A DNA stretch of 64,000 nucleotides from contig NZ_OZ245754.1 of NCBI RefSeq assembly GCF_965227365.1, positions 3,658,001 to 3,722,000 on the forward strand, written 5' to 3'. Positions 53,261 through 61,175 of this stretch are shown in pieces. How positions within the stretch are numbered: the stretch's first letter is position 1; each line of letters starts with the position of its first letter. The stretch comes from Hwanghaeella sp965227365 (GTDB lineage: Bacteria > Pseudomonadota > Alphaproteobacteria > UBA8366 > Aestuariispiraceae). A program made the position numbers and the translations under genes. The notes under the pieces are model-generated. The model was not told where the DNA came from, made no database searches, and worked only from the letters and a program-made list of their open reading frames with translations.

Positions 53261-53491
53261 CCCAGCCGGAGCCGGTCGAGGTGCGAGGGTAGAACGAAGT
53301 GATGGCAAACGGTTGCGACCGAGGGCGCGCTCGAATCCGTACGGTGACAGAGGCTGAGACAAGCCTGCTATACTGATAGGACGCACGCTCGCGGAGACCA
53401 TCGGGGCCAGCGGTCATAAGACCGCGCGAAACAGCCCGGACATATGACTGCACGCAACGACCGCCGAACCTTCATCCAACCCTTGCTCGAA
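53261..53491 (+). ncRNA. Putative bridge / seeker RNA of the IS110-family element
   Basis: The 3' non-coding region holds TACGGTGACAG (53340-53350), then a hairpin AGGCT-GAGACA-AGCCT (53351-53366), then TATACTG (53369-53375). The first segment equals one strand of the target AATTACGGTGACAG. The second is the complement of the other half but for one base (TAAACTG expected). Two guides on opposite sides of an internal loop capped by a hairpin is the target-binding loop layout of bridge RNAs. A second hairpin GCGGTC-ATAA-GACCGC (53410-53425) is followed by ACATATG (53440-53446), identical to the element's right end at 53503-53509, as expected in the donor loop. RNA boundaries are not known. Confidence 0.65.
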
Positions 53492-53521
53492 AGGGGCCGT
53501 CCACATATGTCACCGTAATTG

Positions 53522-53887
53522 CAAACGGCGGTCGGCGAAGGTCGTTGCGGTGGCGTTGGCCAACAAGATGGCGCGGATCGCTTGGGCGTTGATGCGCGAC
53601 GGCGCTTATTACGCAAAACCGGCATGACCCAGCCGGAGCCGGTCGAGGTGCGAGGGTAGAACGAAGTGATGGCAAACGGTTGCGACCGAGAGCGCGCTCG
53701 AATCCGTACGGTGACAGAGGCTGAGACAAGCCTGCTAAACTGATAGGACGCACGCTCGCGGAGACCATCGGGGCCAGCGGTCATAAGACCGCGCGAAACA
53801 GGCCGGACATATGACTGCACGCAACGACCGCCGAACCTTCATCCAACCCTTGCTCGAAAGGGGCCGTCCACATATGTCACCGTAATT
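53522..53887 (+). mobile_element. Partial second copy of the IS110-family element (3' end in tandem)
   Basis: Positions 53522-53887 repeat 53155-53520 with four base differences in 366. The copy includes the last 106 bp of the transposase gene with its stop, the whole 3' non-coding region, the right inverted repeat and the TGTCACCGTAATT flank. Among the differences, TATACTG in the first copy is TAAACTG here (53736-53742), which matches the actual left flank of the element perfectly. One extra base (53521) separates the two units. The fragment has no promoter-proximal transposase and is not mobile by itself. Confidence 0.92.
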
Positions 53888-53888
53888 C

Positions 53889-54017
53889 ACAGCCGTCTCA
53901 ACAAAGGACCTTGCGGCAGCCACCAGAGCAATCAATCATAGACCCCGTAAATGCCACGGCTACAGAACACCCTATGAGGTCTTCACCAACGCGCGCAGTG
54001 GTGCACTTGGAACGTGA
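53889..54017 (+). pseudogene. 3'-terminal relic of an IS30-family transposase
   Basis: The frame ending at TGA 54015-54017 encodes about 42 residues containing INHRPRKCHGYRTPYEVF, the typical C-terminal end of IS30-type (DDE) transposases and integrases. Nothing upstream belongs to the gene, because the IS110 fragment ends directly at 53887. The element was cut by the later insertion or rearrangement. Confidence 0.65.
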
Positions 54018-54116
54018 ATCTGCCACTTCAGATGTAAATCTGCCTTTTGCAATGTCAATTTCCAATATGCTACCGTAGATCGTCTTTTACAGTTCTAAAA
54101 ACAAAAGGCGTGAGCG

Positions 54117-54878
54117 ATGATGCAGCTTCAGTATAGTTCTTTGGAATCAAATCGGTTCAATATGAATATATATAGAGATGGAGTATTGGATAGCATTGAT
54201 GCTTCCGCAATTTCAGCGGCTTTGGAAGAAACTAAAGCAGATGTTTATATGTTCCGACTTCCGTGTGAGCGTATTTCTGAACTCAACGAGCTGTCGCAAG
54301 TTAAATATCCATACATTGTTGCGGATACATTAGTGTATTACACGTGTCCGTTGATTGACTTTGTGCCAAAGCAAATTCGAAATAAGGATCTAGTGTTTAG
54401 GATCGCGTCAGAAGATGACTATGATTTGTTGGGTTTAATGACAGAAAAAATATTTGAAGACTACACCAACCACTATTCATCGAACATACATTTGGACTTG
54501 GGTGATATAAATGAAGGCTATAAAGAGTGGGTGCGCTCGTATGTGAAGCCTGCTGGTGCTGAGAAGAATTGCATATTAGTGGAACGGGATGGTTTAGCGA
54601 TTGCCTACGCGACGGTAAGTTTTGACTATGAAGGCTTGATATCAGAAGGCATACTTTATGGGGTTATGCCAGATTTTTCAGGTGGTGGCGTGTACGGCGA
54701 TATCGTTCGTCATACACAACTACAATCTATTAATAATGGAATGTTAAAGATGCGAGTGTCGACGCAAGTGCAAAACTATGCCGTTCAAAAAGTATGGGCG
54801 CGCGAAGGCTTTAGTATCACCGACTCTTACCTAACGGTTCACATCAATTCTCTTATTAGTAAGAATAGTGTTACCTAA
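54117..54878 (+). CDS. AT-rich GNAT-family N-acetyltransferase (WecD-like)
   Basis: The 253-aa protein has an N-terminal extension (about 1-90) and a C-terminal GNAT domain (about 95-245) with FRIASEDDYDLLGLMTEKIF, ILVERDGLAIAYATVSF and the final RVSTQVQNYAVQKVWAREGF. The layout and the last motif resemble WecD/RffC, the dTDP-4-amino-sugar acetyltransferases of surface polysaccharide synthesis. The gene is clearly AT-rich and rich in ATA, TTA and AGA-type codons, unlike every neighbour, so it was acquired from elsewhere. No other sugar gene is present. It lies between inverted copies of an IS110 end. Confidence 0.75.
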   Translation: MMQLQYSSLESNRFNMNIYRDGVLDSIDASAISAALEETKADVYMFRLPCERISELNELSQVKYPYIVADTLVYYTCPLIDFVPKQIRNKDLVFRIASEDDYDLLGLMTEKIFEDYTNHYSSNIHLDLGDINEGYKEWVRSYVKPAGAEKNCILVERDGLAIAYATVSFDYEGLISEGILYGVMPDFSGGGVYGDIVRHTQLQSINNGMLKMRVSTQVQNYAVQKVWAREGFSITDSYLTVHINSLISKNSVT

Positions 54879-54888
54879 ACACTAAACG

Positions 54889-54935
54889 AATTACGGTGAC
54901 ATATGTGGACGGCCCCTTTCGAGCAAGGGTTGGAT
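54889..54935 (-). repeat. 47-bp inverted copy of the IS110-element right end
   Basis: Positions 54889-54935 are the exact reverse complement of 53841-53887, covering the last 36 or so bases of the IS right end plus the TCACCGTAATT flank. The pair bounds 1,001 bp holding the IS30 relic and the AT-rich GNAT gene. The rest of this inverted IS copy is absent. Confidence 0.9.
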
Positions 54936-55019
54936 TGTACAGAGACGGTAATTACCTGACAGTCGCCGCTCCTTGAGGGGCTAGGTTACGCGGCTTTTTT
55001 CGCTGTGTCCTCCTTGTCA

Positions 55020-55047
55020 AATTACGGTGACAGTTTACTTTATTCAT
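55020..55047 (+). repeat. RAYT-associated repeat and intact version of the IS110 target
   Basis: AATTACGGTGACAGTTTACT and a further TTATTCAT lie directly upstream of the RAYT-type gene. The first part is the uninterrupted form of the sequence split by the IS110-family element. Sequences of this type (AATTNCGGNGACAG...) are commonly seen beside RAYT or IS200-like genes in proteobacteria, which I state from general knowledge. Confidence 0.65.
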
Positions 55048-55073
55048 GACCTCATCCGTGGTATTCTCCCTTC

Positions 55074-55687
55074 ATGGCCCGCATCGCACGCATCGTTCTT
55101 CCCGGCACTCCGCATCACGTCACCCAGCGGGGCAACCGGCGCGAGCCCGTCTTTTTCGAGGACGGCGATTACGTTCTTTACAAGAACCTGCTGGCGGAGG
55201 CGGCCGAACGGGCGGGCACGTCGGTCTGGGCCTATTGCCTGATGCCGAACCACGTGCACCTGATCCTGGTTCCGGAAACCGAAGACGGGTTGCGCGCCAC
55301 GAATGGACCGGCCATCTGTGGCAAGGCCGGTTCGGCTCCGTCGCCATGGACGAAGAGCACTTGATGCATGCGGTGCGCTATGTGTCGCTCAACCCGGTGC
55401 GCGCGCGGCTCGTGCGCCGGGCGCGGGACTGGAAATGGGCGAGCACGCGCGCCCATCTCGCCGGAAAGAGCGACGGGCTCGTCGATGTCGGGCCGGTGCT
55501 TGAGCGCTACCCCGATTTTCGCGCGCTGTTGAAGGCGGGTGAAGATGCCGAGATGTCGGCCCTGATCCACAAGGCCGAAACGATCGGCCGCCCGCTGGGG
55601 TCGGAAGACTGGCTGAAGGATGTGGAGAAGCAATTGGGCCGCAGAGTCCGACCCGGGAAACGGGGACGCAAGGCGAAGACGGCATAA
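55074..55687 (+). pseudogene. REP-associated tyrosine transposase (RAYT), internally deleted and frameshifted
   Basis: The first part (55074 to about 55305) encodes ARIVLPGTPHHVTQRGNRRE and YCLMPNHVHLILVPE, the metal-binding HxH motif region of Y1 transposases. The frame then shifts near 55300, and the second frame continues with WTGHLWQGRFGSVAMDEEHL and YVSLNPVRARLVRRA to the stop at 55687. The segment normally between GLRAT and the GHLWQGRF motif is missing, so there is a small deletion as well as the frameshift. The catalytic tyrosine region is damaged and the protein should be inactive. Confidence 0.88.
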
Positions 55688-55736
55688 GGTAAACCGTTAC
55701 CTTTGCTTGGATAATGCCGTTCTGGCACCCCAATTT

Positions 55737-55751
55737 TTGTGCACTGCACAA
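55737..55751. promoter_or_regulatory. 15-bp palindrome in the phasin promoter, candidate PhaR site
   Basis: TTGTGCA-C-TGCACAA is a perfect palindrome 116 bp upstream of the phasin start, in an AT-rich stretch. Polyhydroxyalkanoate regulators of the PhaR type bind TGC/GCA-rich dyads in phasin promoters and are released by the polymer. The match in symmetry and context makes this a reasonable PhaR operator; the exact consensus could not be checked here. Confidence 0.5.
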
Positions 55752-55866
55752 TTTTTCTTGCATTCCCATCCAACATCATTATATTCCGCTCATGTTGCAG
55801 CGCACAATCGTGACTGCCAGAAACCGTCCGTTGGCGAAACGCGGCGGACCGAAGAGGAGACGTTAG

Positions 55867-56385
55867 TTGACCAATTTCAATGCTTTCGATTTTTCGAAGA
55901 ACCCGATGTTCGACCCGAAGAACAACCCGTTCCTGTCCGGCGATTTCGGTACGTCCTTCCAGAAAATGGACTATCCGGCCGAACTGTCCGATTTCTTCGC
56001 ACCGGTTCGCAAGAACGTCGAGGCGGTTGCCGCCGCCAACAAGATCGTCCTTGACGGTGTCCAGGCCGTGCTGAAGCGCCAGGGCGAAATCCTGACCGGC
56101 TACGCCAACGACGCGGCGGTTCTGGTCGAGGACGCCAAGAACGGCGCCTCCGCCGATCCGCAGGAAGTCGCGGTGAAATCCGTCGACGCCGCGAAGGTCT
56201 CGCTGGCCGATACCGTCGCGAACACGCGGGAGCTGAGCGAAATCCTGGCGAAGTCCCAGGAAGAAGCCTTCGCCCTGATGACCGCGCGCCTGGGCGAAAG
56301 CCTGGACGAAGCGAAGGCTGCCATCGTCAAGATGCAGCCCGCCGCGCCGGCGAAAGCCGCCAAGAAGGCCAGCGCGGCGAAGTAA
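55867..56385 (+). CDS. Phasin family protein
   Basis: The 172-aa protein has the phasin pattern: NNPFLSGDFGTSFQKMDYP, a long amphipathic helical region (NVEAVAAANKIVLDGVQAVL, about 55-150) and an Ala-Lys-rich C-terminus (AAPAKAAKKASAAK). Phasins coat polyhydroxyalkanoate granules and affect granule size. The start is TTG 55867, preceded by GGAGA about 8 bases upstream; the first in-frame ATG would remove the conserved N-terminus. It is a single-gene unit with its own terminator. Confidence 0.9.
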   Translation: MTNFNAFDFSKNPMFDPKNNPFLSGDFGTSFQKMDYPAELSDFFAPVRKNVEAVAAANKIVLDGVQAVLKRQGEILTGYANDAAVLVEDAKNGASADPQEVAVKSVDAAKVSLADTVANTRELSEILAKSQEEAFALMTARLGESLDEAKAAIVKMQPAAPAKAAKKASAAK

Positions 56386-56413
56386 CCGCCCGCAAAGCTT
56401 TCCGGTTTCAAAG

Positions 56414-56443
56414 ACCGCCCTGCCGATCCGGCAGGGCGGTTTT
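56414..56443 (+). terminator. Rho-independent terminator of the phasin gene
   Basis: ACCGCCCTGCC (56414-56424) and GGCAGGGCGGT (56430-56440) form an 11-bp stem with a 5-nt loop followed by TTTT. It starts 29 bp after the phasin stop. Confidence 0.88.
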
Positions 56444-56784
56444 GCTTTGCGCTGACGGTGCACCCCCGCCCTCCCCCGGAAATACGCCCTGGTGCAGGCA
56501 GGATAAGCTCGGCCTCTGTGTCGGCGTATCGGCGCTACTGGCGGCAACCCGGCAGGCCGAAGATGTCCGGGCACCCGACGGGCGCGGCGCGTAACGCTAT
56601 TGTAACATCACTGTAACATTTTCTTGGGCTTGCGCCTGGCTCTCCCCTATACTCGGGCACCGTTTGCTGTTTGTCGGGCGGAGAACGGGCTGTGCCGGGT
56701 TTACCGGCAATACCGAGAAAAGCCCCACCGCAGGCAATGGCGTCACGATGGTTATGACAGGGGTTATCACAGGGGAGTACCAAG
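56444..56784. other. Intergenic region with ABC-operon promoter and a gene relic
   Basis: The 341 bp contain the 18-codon D-cysteine-desulfhydrase relic on the minus strand (56535-56588) and, to its right, TGTAACATCACTGTAACAT (56599-56619), two TGTAACAT units in direct repeat 11 bp apart. The direct repeat could be an activator site for the ABC operon. No other gene was seen. Confidence 0.5.
56535..56588 (-). pseudogene. 3'-terminal relic of a D-cysteine-desulfhydrase-like gene
   Basis: The minus strand reads RAAPVGCPDIFGLPGCRQ and a TAG stop. The full gene at 61176-62270 ends SAALFGYPDIFGLPGYRV, so about 12 of the last 18 residues match. The similarity stops abruptly upstream, where the ABC-operon promoter region begins. 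This looks like the end of a lost paralogue in the same orientation. Confidence 0.65.
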
Positions 56785-57828
56785 ATGTTGTTAAAGAAAT
56801 CAGGATCCCGGCTGCTCGCACTGGCCGCCGCGACCGCGATGGCTGCAATCGCGGCGACGGGGCCGGCCCGGGCTGAGACCGAACTGGTCGTCTATACGGC
56901 GGTCGAGGCCGAGGATTTGCAGAAATACGCGGCCCGCTTCAATGAGGACCACCCGGACATCACCATCAAATGGGTCCGCGATTCGACCGGTATCGTGACC
57001 GCGAAGCTGCTGGCGGAGAAGAACAACCCGCAGGCGGACGTGGTCTGGGGCCTGGCGGCGACCTCGCTGCTGCTGCTGAAAAGCGAGGGGATGCTGGAAC
57101 CCTACGCGCCCAAGGGCGTCGACAAGCTGGACCCGAAATTCGTCGACAATTCCAATCCGCCGACCTGGGTCGGCATGGATGCCTGGGTCGCGTCGGTATG
57201 CTTCAACACCGTCGAAGCCGCGAAGAACAACCTGCCGGCGCCGAAATCCTGGGCCGACCTGACCAAGCCGATCTATGAAGGCCATGTGATCATGCCGAAC
57301 CCGAATTCCTCGGGCACCGGTTTCCTGGACGTTTCCAGCTGGCTGCAGATGATGGGCGAGGACGGCGGCTGGGCCTTCATGGACGCGCTGCACAAGAACA
57401 TTGCGCGCTATACCCATTCCGGGTCCAAGCCCTGCAAGATGGCCGCTTCGGGCGAAACGACGATCGGCATTTCCTTCGCCTTCCGTGGCGCCAAGTCCAA
57501 GGCCGAGGGCGCGCCGATCGAAATCATCGTCCCCGAAGAGGGCGTGGGCTGGGACATGGAGGCAACCGCCATCATCGCCGGCACGGCCAAGCTGGACGCC
57601 GCAAAGACGCTGGTCGACTGGTCGATCAGCCGCAAGGCGAACGAAATGTACAATGACGGCTATGCCGTCGTCGCCATGCCGGGCGTCGCCAAGCCGGTCG
57701 AGCATTTCCCGCCGAACCTGCTGGAGAAGATGATCCAGAACGACTTCGAGTTCGCGGCGAACAACCGCAAACGTATTCTGGAAGAGTGGCAGAAGCGCTA
57801 CGATTCCAAGTCCGAACCGAAGGGCTGA
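56785..57828 (+). CDS. Extracellular solute-binding protein, putative 2-aminoethylphosphonate importer
   Basis: The 347-aa periplasmic protein has a signal peptide ending near residue 30 (GPARAETE) and the iron/phosphonate-type binding fold: LVVYTAVEAEDLQKYAARFN, WVRDSTGIVTAKLLAEKNNP, MPNPNSSGTGFLDVSSW and GDMEATAIIAG-like segments. The family named putative 2-aminoethylphosphonate binding proteins has this pattern; Fe(III) binding is the main alternative. It heads an operon with an ATPase and a two-domain permease. Confidence 0.85.
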   Translation: MLLKKSGSRLLALAAATAMAAIAATGPARAETELVVYTAVEAEDLQKYAARFNEDHPDITIKWVRDSTGIVTAKLLAEKNNPQADVVWGLAATSLLLLKSEGMLEPYAPKGVDKLDPKFVDNSNPPTWVGMDAWVASVCFNTVEAAKNNLPAPKSWADLTKPIYEGHVIMPNPNSSGTGFLDVSSWLQMMGEDGGWAFMDALHKNIARYTHSGSKPCKMAASGETTIGISFAFRGAKSKAEGAPIEIIVPEEGVGWDMEATAIIAGTAKLDAAKTLVDWSISRKANEMYNDGYAVVAMPGVAKPVEHFPPNLLEKMIQNDFEFAANNRKRILEEWQKRYDSKSEPKG

Positions 57829-57978
57829 GGGTAACCCTTTTCCGGGCGGTGCCGGTCCAGGCGGGCCGGCACCGTTCCATCGGGTCCCGCCACAGAGTCC
57901 CCATTACAGGGCCCCGCTCCAGGCTCTTCGCCCCAGGGCCGGACCATTCAGAACTTTGCAGGATTTTTGTACCAGACC

Positions 57979-59085
57979 ATGCCGGACACGACATCGGACC
58001 AGCCCTATCTCAGCATCCGCAACCTGACGAAGACTTTCGGTACCTTTACAGCGCTGAACGACATCTCCTTCGACGTGAACGAAGGGGAATTCGTATGCTT
58101 CCTGGGCCCGTCGGGCTGCGGGAAGACGACACTGCTGCGCGCCATCGCGGGGCTGGACGTTCAGACCTCGGGCGCGATCCACCAGGCCGGGCGCGACATT
58201 TCCGCCCTGCCGCCGGCGCAGCGGGATTTCGGCATCGTCTTCCAGTCCTATGCCTTGTTCCCGAACCTGACGATTTTCCAGAACGTCGCCTACGGGCTTG
58301 AAAACGCCCGGACCCCGCGCGCGGAGGTCAAGACGCGGGTCGCGGAACTGCTCGACCTGGTCGGCCTGCCGGACCAGGGCGCGAAATACCCGGCGCAGCT
58401 GTCCGGCGGTCAGCAGCAGCGCGTGGCCCTTGCCCGCGCGCTCGCGACCTCCCCCGGCCTGCTGCTGCTCGACGAACCGCTGTCGGCGCTGGACGCGAAG
58501 GTGCGCGTCCACCTGAGGCATGAGGTGAAGTCGCTGCAGGAGCGGCTGGGCGTCACCACGATCATGGTCACCCATGACCAGGAAGAGGCCCTGGCCATGG
58601 CGGACAGGATCGTTGTCATGGACCATGGCGTGATAGAGCAATACGGCACGCCGACGGACATCTACCGCGACCCGGCCTCGCTGTTCGTCGCCGACTTCAT
58701 CGGGGAGATCAACCGTCTGCCGGGCGTGGTCGAAGGCAAGGACAGGGTGCGCGTCGGCAAGATTTCCCTGGACTGTCCGACCGACCCGCTGCGGCAGGGG
58801 GACAACTGCACCGTCGTGGTCCGGCCGGAGGATATGATCCTGAACGCGGCGGATAGCGCGGACGAGGCCGCTTCAAGTTGCGTCGCGGTCGTCGAGGAGG
58901 TCGAATTCCTGGGCGCGATCTGGCATCTGCAGCTGCGGTGCCCCGAGGTCGGGGACGATGCGCTGACCGTCAGCGTTTCGACCAATCGGGCGCGGCTCAT
59001 GAACATCAACGAAGGGATGCGCCTGTCGCTCAATTTCGTCACCGAGCGGCTGCGCGCCTTCCCGCAGGGAAGCGACCCGCGATGA
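57979..59085 (+). CDS. ABC transporter ATP-binding protein, 2-aminoethylphosphonate type
   Basis: The 368-aa ATPase shows Walker A LGPSGCGKTTLLRAIAG, Q-loop IVFQSYALFPN, signature LSGGQQQRVALARAL, Walker B LLLLDEPLSALDAK, H-loop VTHDQEEALAMADR and a C-terminal TOBE-like domain (about 245-365). The ATG 57979 is used; a TTG at 57967 has a slightly better-placed AGGA. Its stop overlaps the permease ATG (ATGA at 59082-59085). Energises import with the flanking genes. Confidence 0.9.
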   Translation: MPDTTSDQPYLSIRNLTKTFGTFTALNDISFDVNEGEFVCFLGPSGCGKTTLLRAIAGLDVQTSGAIHQAGRDISALPPAQRDFGIVFQSYALFPNLTIFQNVAYGLENARTPRAEVKTRVAELLDLVGLPDQGAKYPAQLSGGQQQRVALARALATSPGLLLLDEPLSALDAKVRVHLRHEVKSLQERLGVTTIMVTHDQEEALAMADRIVVMDHGVIEQYGTPTDIYRDPASLFVADFIGEINRLPGVVEGKDRVRVGKISLDCPTDPLRQGDNCTVVVRPEDMILNAADSADEAASSCVAVVEEVEFLGAIWHLQLRCPEVGDDALTVSVSTNRARLMNINEGMRLSLNFVTERLRAFPQGSDPR

Positions 59086-61097
59086 CGGCGGTGGACAGTA
59101 CCGCGCGGGCGCCCGTCGCCGGCAGGCGGGTGCGCCAGAAGATCGGCGCCGACGATTGGACGATGCGTGCCTTCATGGCTGTGATCGCGGCCTATCTGCT
59201 GATCACGCTCGCCTTGCCGCTCTACGCCATGCTGTCGAAAAGCGTCTCGACCTATGCGGTGGACCTCACCGCCTTCGCCTTTCAGGTCGATACCGGCGAG
59301 GGCTTCGGGCCGGAAATGCTGGCCGCCGACCTCGCGGCGCAGACCGATGCCTATACGGCCGACGACCTGGCCGGCGGCAGCGACACTCGGCTTTCGCCGA
59401 TCCCGATGTTTCCGGATTTCAGTTTCCGCGCGCCGACCCGCTACCGTATCCGCATCGTCACCGAGGGGGCGGCCTTCCTTTACGGCAGCGAGCGCATCGC
59501 GGATACCGAATGGCACGAATATTCCAGCAACGAGTTCCGGCGGGTCGTGATGCGCCCGGTCGCCAGTTTCGGGCTGGAGAACTATGCGCGCTATTTCTCG
59601 ACGCCGTCACTCTTCCGATCGATCTACAACTCGCTGCTGATTGCGGCCATCAGCACCCTGATCACGGTGACCGTCGCCTTCGGGCTGGCCTATGCGCTGA
59701 CGCGGTCCTGCATGCCGTTCAAGGGCGCGTTCCGCCTGATTGCGATGATCCCGATCCTGGTGCCGTCGCTGCTGCCGGGGATCGCGCTTGTCTATCTGTT
59801 CGGCAATCAGGGCGTCTTGAAGGAATTGCTGTTCGGCCATTCCATCTATGGGCCGATCGGCATCGTCATCGGGTCGGTCTTCTTCACCCTGCCGCATGCC
59901 TTCATCATCATGCAGACGGCGCTGTCGATCTCGGACGCCAGGCTCTATGAGGCCTCGGAAAGCCTGCGCGCCAGCAAATGGCGCACCTTCCGCACGGTCA
60001 CCCTGCCCGGCGCCCGGTTCGGCCTGATTTCGGCCGGCTTCGTCGTCTTCAATCTGGTAATCACCGATTTCGGCCTGCCGAAGGTGATCGGCGGCCAGTA
60101 CAACGTTCTGGCGGTCGACATCTACAAGCAGGTGATCGGCCAGCAGAATTTCGAGATGGGGGCCGTGGTCTCGGTCATCCTGCTGATCCCGGCGCTGGTC
60201 GCCTTCGCGGTCGACCGGGTGGTACAGCGGCGGCAGGTGGCGACGCTGACCGCGCGTTCCGTCGCCTATCAGCCGAAGCCGAACCGGCGCTTCGACACGG
60301 CCTGCCTTAGCTATTGCGCGCTTGTCGGTGTCTTCATCATCGGGCTGCTGGGCATGTGCCAGTTCGCCGCCCTGGTGAAGTTCTGGCCCTATGACCTGTC
60401 CCTGTCACTGAACAATTTCGACTTCAACCGCATGGATGGCGGCGGCTGGGCCTCCTACTGGAATTCCATCACGCTGGGGTTCTGGACCGCGGTCTGCGGC
60501 ACATGTGTGATCTTTTCCGGCGCCTATCTGGTGGAAAAGATGCCGGGCTTCGGGATGGGCCGGAACCTGTTCCACATGATCGCGATGATGCCGATGGCGA
60601 TCCCCGGCATGGTCCTGGGGCTGGCCTATATCTTCTTCTTCAACGATCCCGGCAATCCGCTGAACGGGATCTACGGCACGATGGCGATCCTGGTGATCTG
60701 CACGATCACCCATTTCTATACGGTCGGGCATCTGACCTCGCTGACCGCGCTGAAGCAGATGGATCGGGAGTTCGAATCCGTTTCCGCCTCCCTCCGCCAG
60801 CCGGTCTACCGATTGTTCGCCAAGGTCACCGTGCCGGTCTGCCTGCCGGCCATCCTGGATGTCTCGGTCTATCTCTTCGTCAACGCGCTGACGACGGTTT
60901 CCGCCGTGATCTTCCTCTACGGTCCCGATACCGCGCTCGCCTCGATCGCAGTGCTGAACATGGACGATGCCGGCGACATCGCCCCGGCCGCGGCCATGGG
61001 CATGATGATCTTCTACACCAACGCGCTGGCCCGTCTGCTGCACCTTGCGGTCAGCCGCGGGGTGCTGCGCCGGACCCAGGCCTGGCGTCAGCGGTAA
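59082..61097 (+). CDS. ABC transporter permease with two fused membrane domains, 2-aminoethylphosphonate type
   Basis: The 671-aa membrane protein has two homologous permease halves (roughly 20-395 and 400-670), each with the binding-protein-dependent EAA loop (YEASESLRASKWRTFRTVTL in the first). A long periplasmic insertion follows the first helix (about 55-165). Fused permeases of this kind are typical of putative 2-aminoethylphosphonate and ferric transporters. The start ATG 59082 lies in a 4-bp overlap with the ATPase stop; the longer frame upstream is inside the ATPase gene. Confidence 0.9.
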   Translation: MTAVDSTARAPVAGRRVRQKIGADDWTMRAFMAVIAAYLLITLALPLYAMLSKSVSTYAVDLTAFAFQVDTGEGFGPEMLAADLAAQTDAYTADDLAGGSDTRLSPIPMFPDFSFRAPTRYRIRIVTEGAAFLYGSERIADTEWHEYSSNEFRRVVMRPVASFGLENYARYFSTPSLFRSIYNSLLIAAISTLITVTVAFGLAYALTRSCMPFKGAFRLIAMIPILVPSLLPGIALVYLFGNQGVLKELLFGHSIYGPIGIVIGSVFFTLPHAFIIMQTALSISDARLYEASESLRASKWRTFRTVTLPGARFGLISAGFVVFNLVITDFGLPKVIGGQYNVLAVDIYKQVIGQQNFEMGAVVSVILLIPALVAFAVDRVVQRRQVATLTARSVAYQPKPNRRFDTACLSYCALVGVFIIGLLGMCQFAALVKFWPYDLSLSLNNFDFNRMDGGGWASYWNSITLGFWTAVCGTCVIFSGAYLVEKMPGFGMGRNLFHMIAMMPMAIPGMVLGLAYIFFFNDPGNPLNGIYGTMAILVICTITHFYTVGHLTSLTALKQMDREFESVSASLRQPVYRLFAKVTVPVCLPAILDVSVYLFVNALTTVSAVIFLYGPDTALASIAVLNMDDAGDIAPAAAMGMMIFYTNALARLLHLAVSRGVLRRTQAWRQR

Positions 61098-61175
61098 CCG
61101 CGTCGTTGACGACGGGATTACGGTGACGCGGCATTGGGGTGGGGCGAGGCTGACTGTTCCCTTGAGCCGCTTTCT

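Larger units (their letters stand above)
52167..53509 (+). mobile_element. Complete IS110-family element of IS1111 type
   Basis: The element contains one DEDD/serine transposase gene, short subterminal inverted repeats GTGGACGGCCCCT (52172-52184) and AGGGGCCGTCCAC (53492-53504), 80 bp of DNA before and 249 bp after the gene. The larger 3' non-coding part and the inverted repeats point to the IS1111 subgroup. The flanks are AAGTAAACTG on the left and TGTCACCGTAATT on the right. Joining them at the shared TG (52165-52166 and 53508-53509) rebuilds the complement of AATTACGGTGACAGTTTACTT, which exists intact at 55020-55040. This defines the boundaries to within a base or two. Confidence 0.88.

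Noticed and set aside
54961..55005. GCCGC...GCGGC followed by TTTTTT as terminator of the GNAT gene
   Set aside because: The stem has only 5 bp with a loop of over 20 nt, too weak to call.
61118..61128. ATTACGGTGAC after the ABC operon, matching 11 bases of the RAYT repeat
   Set aside because: The match is short, the second half of the repeat is absent and no mobile element is nearby, so chance cannot be excluded.
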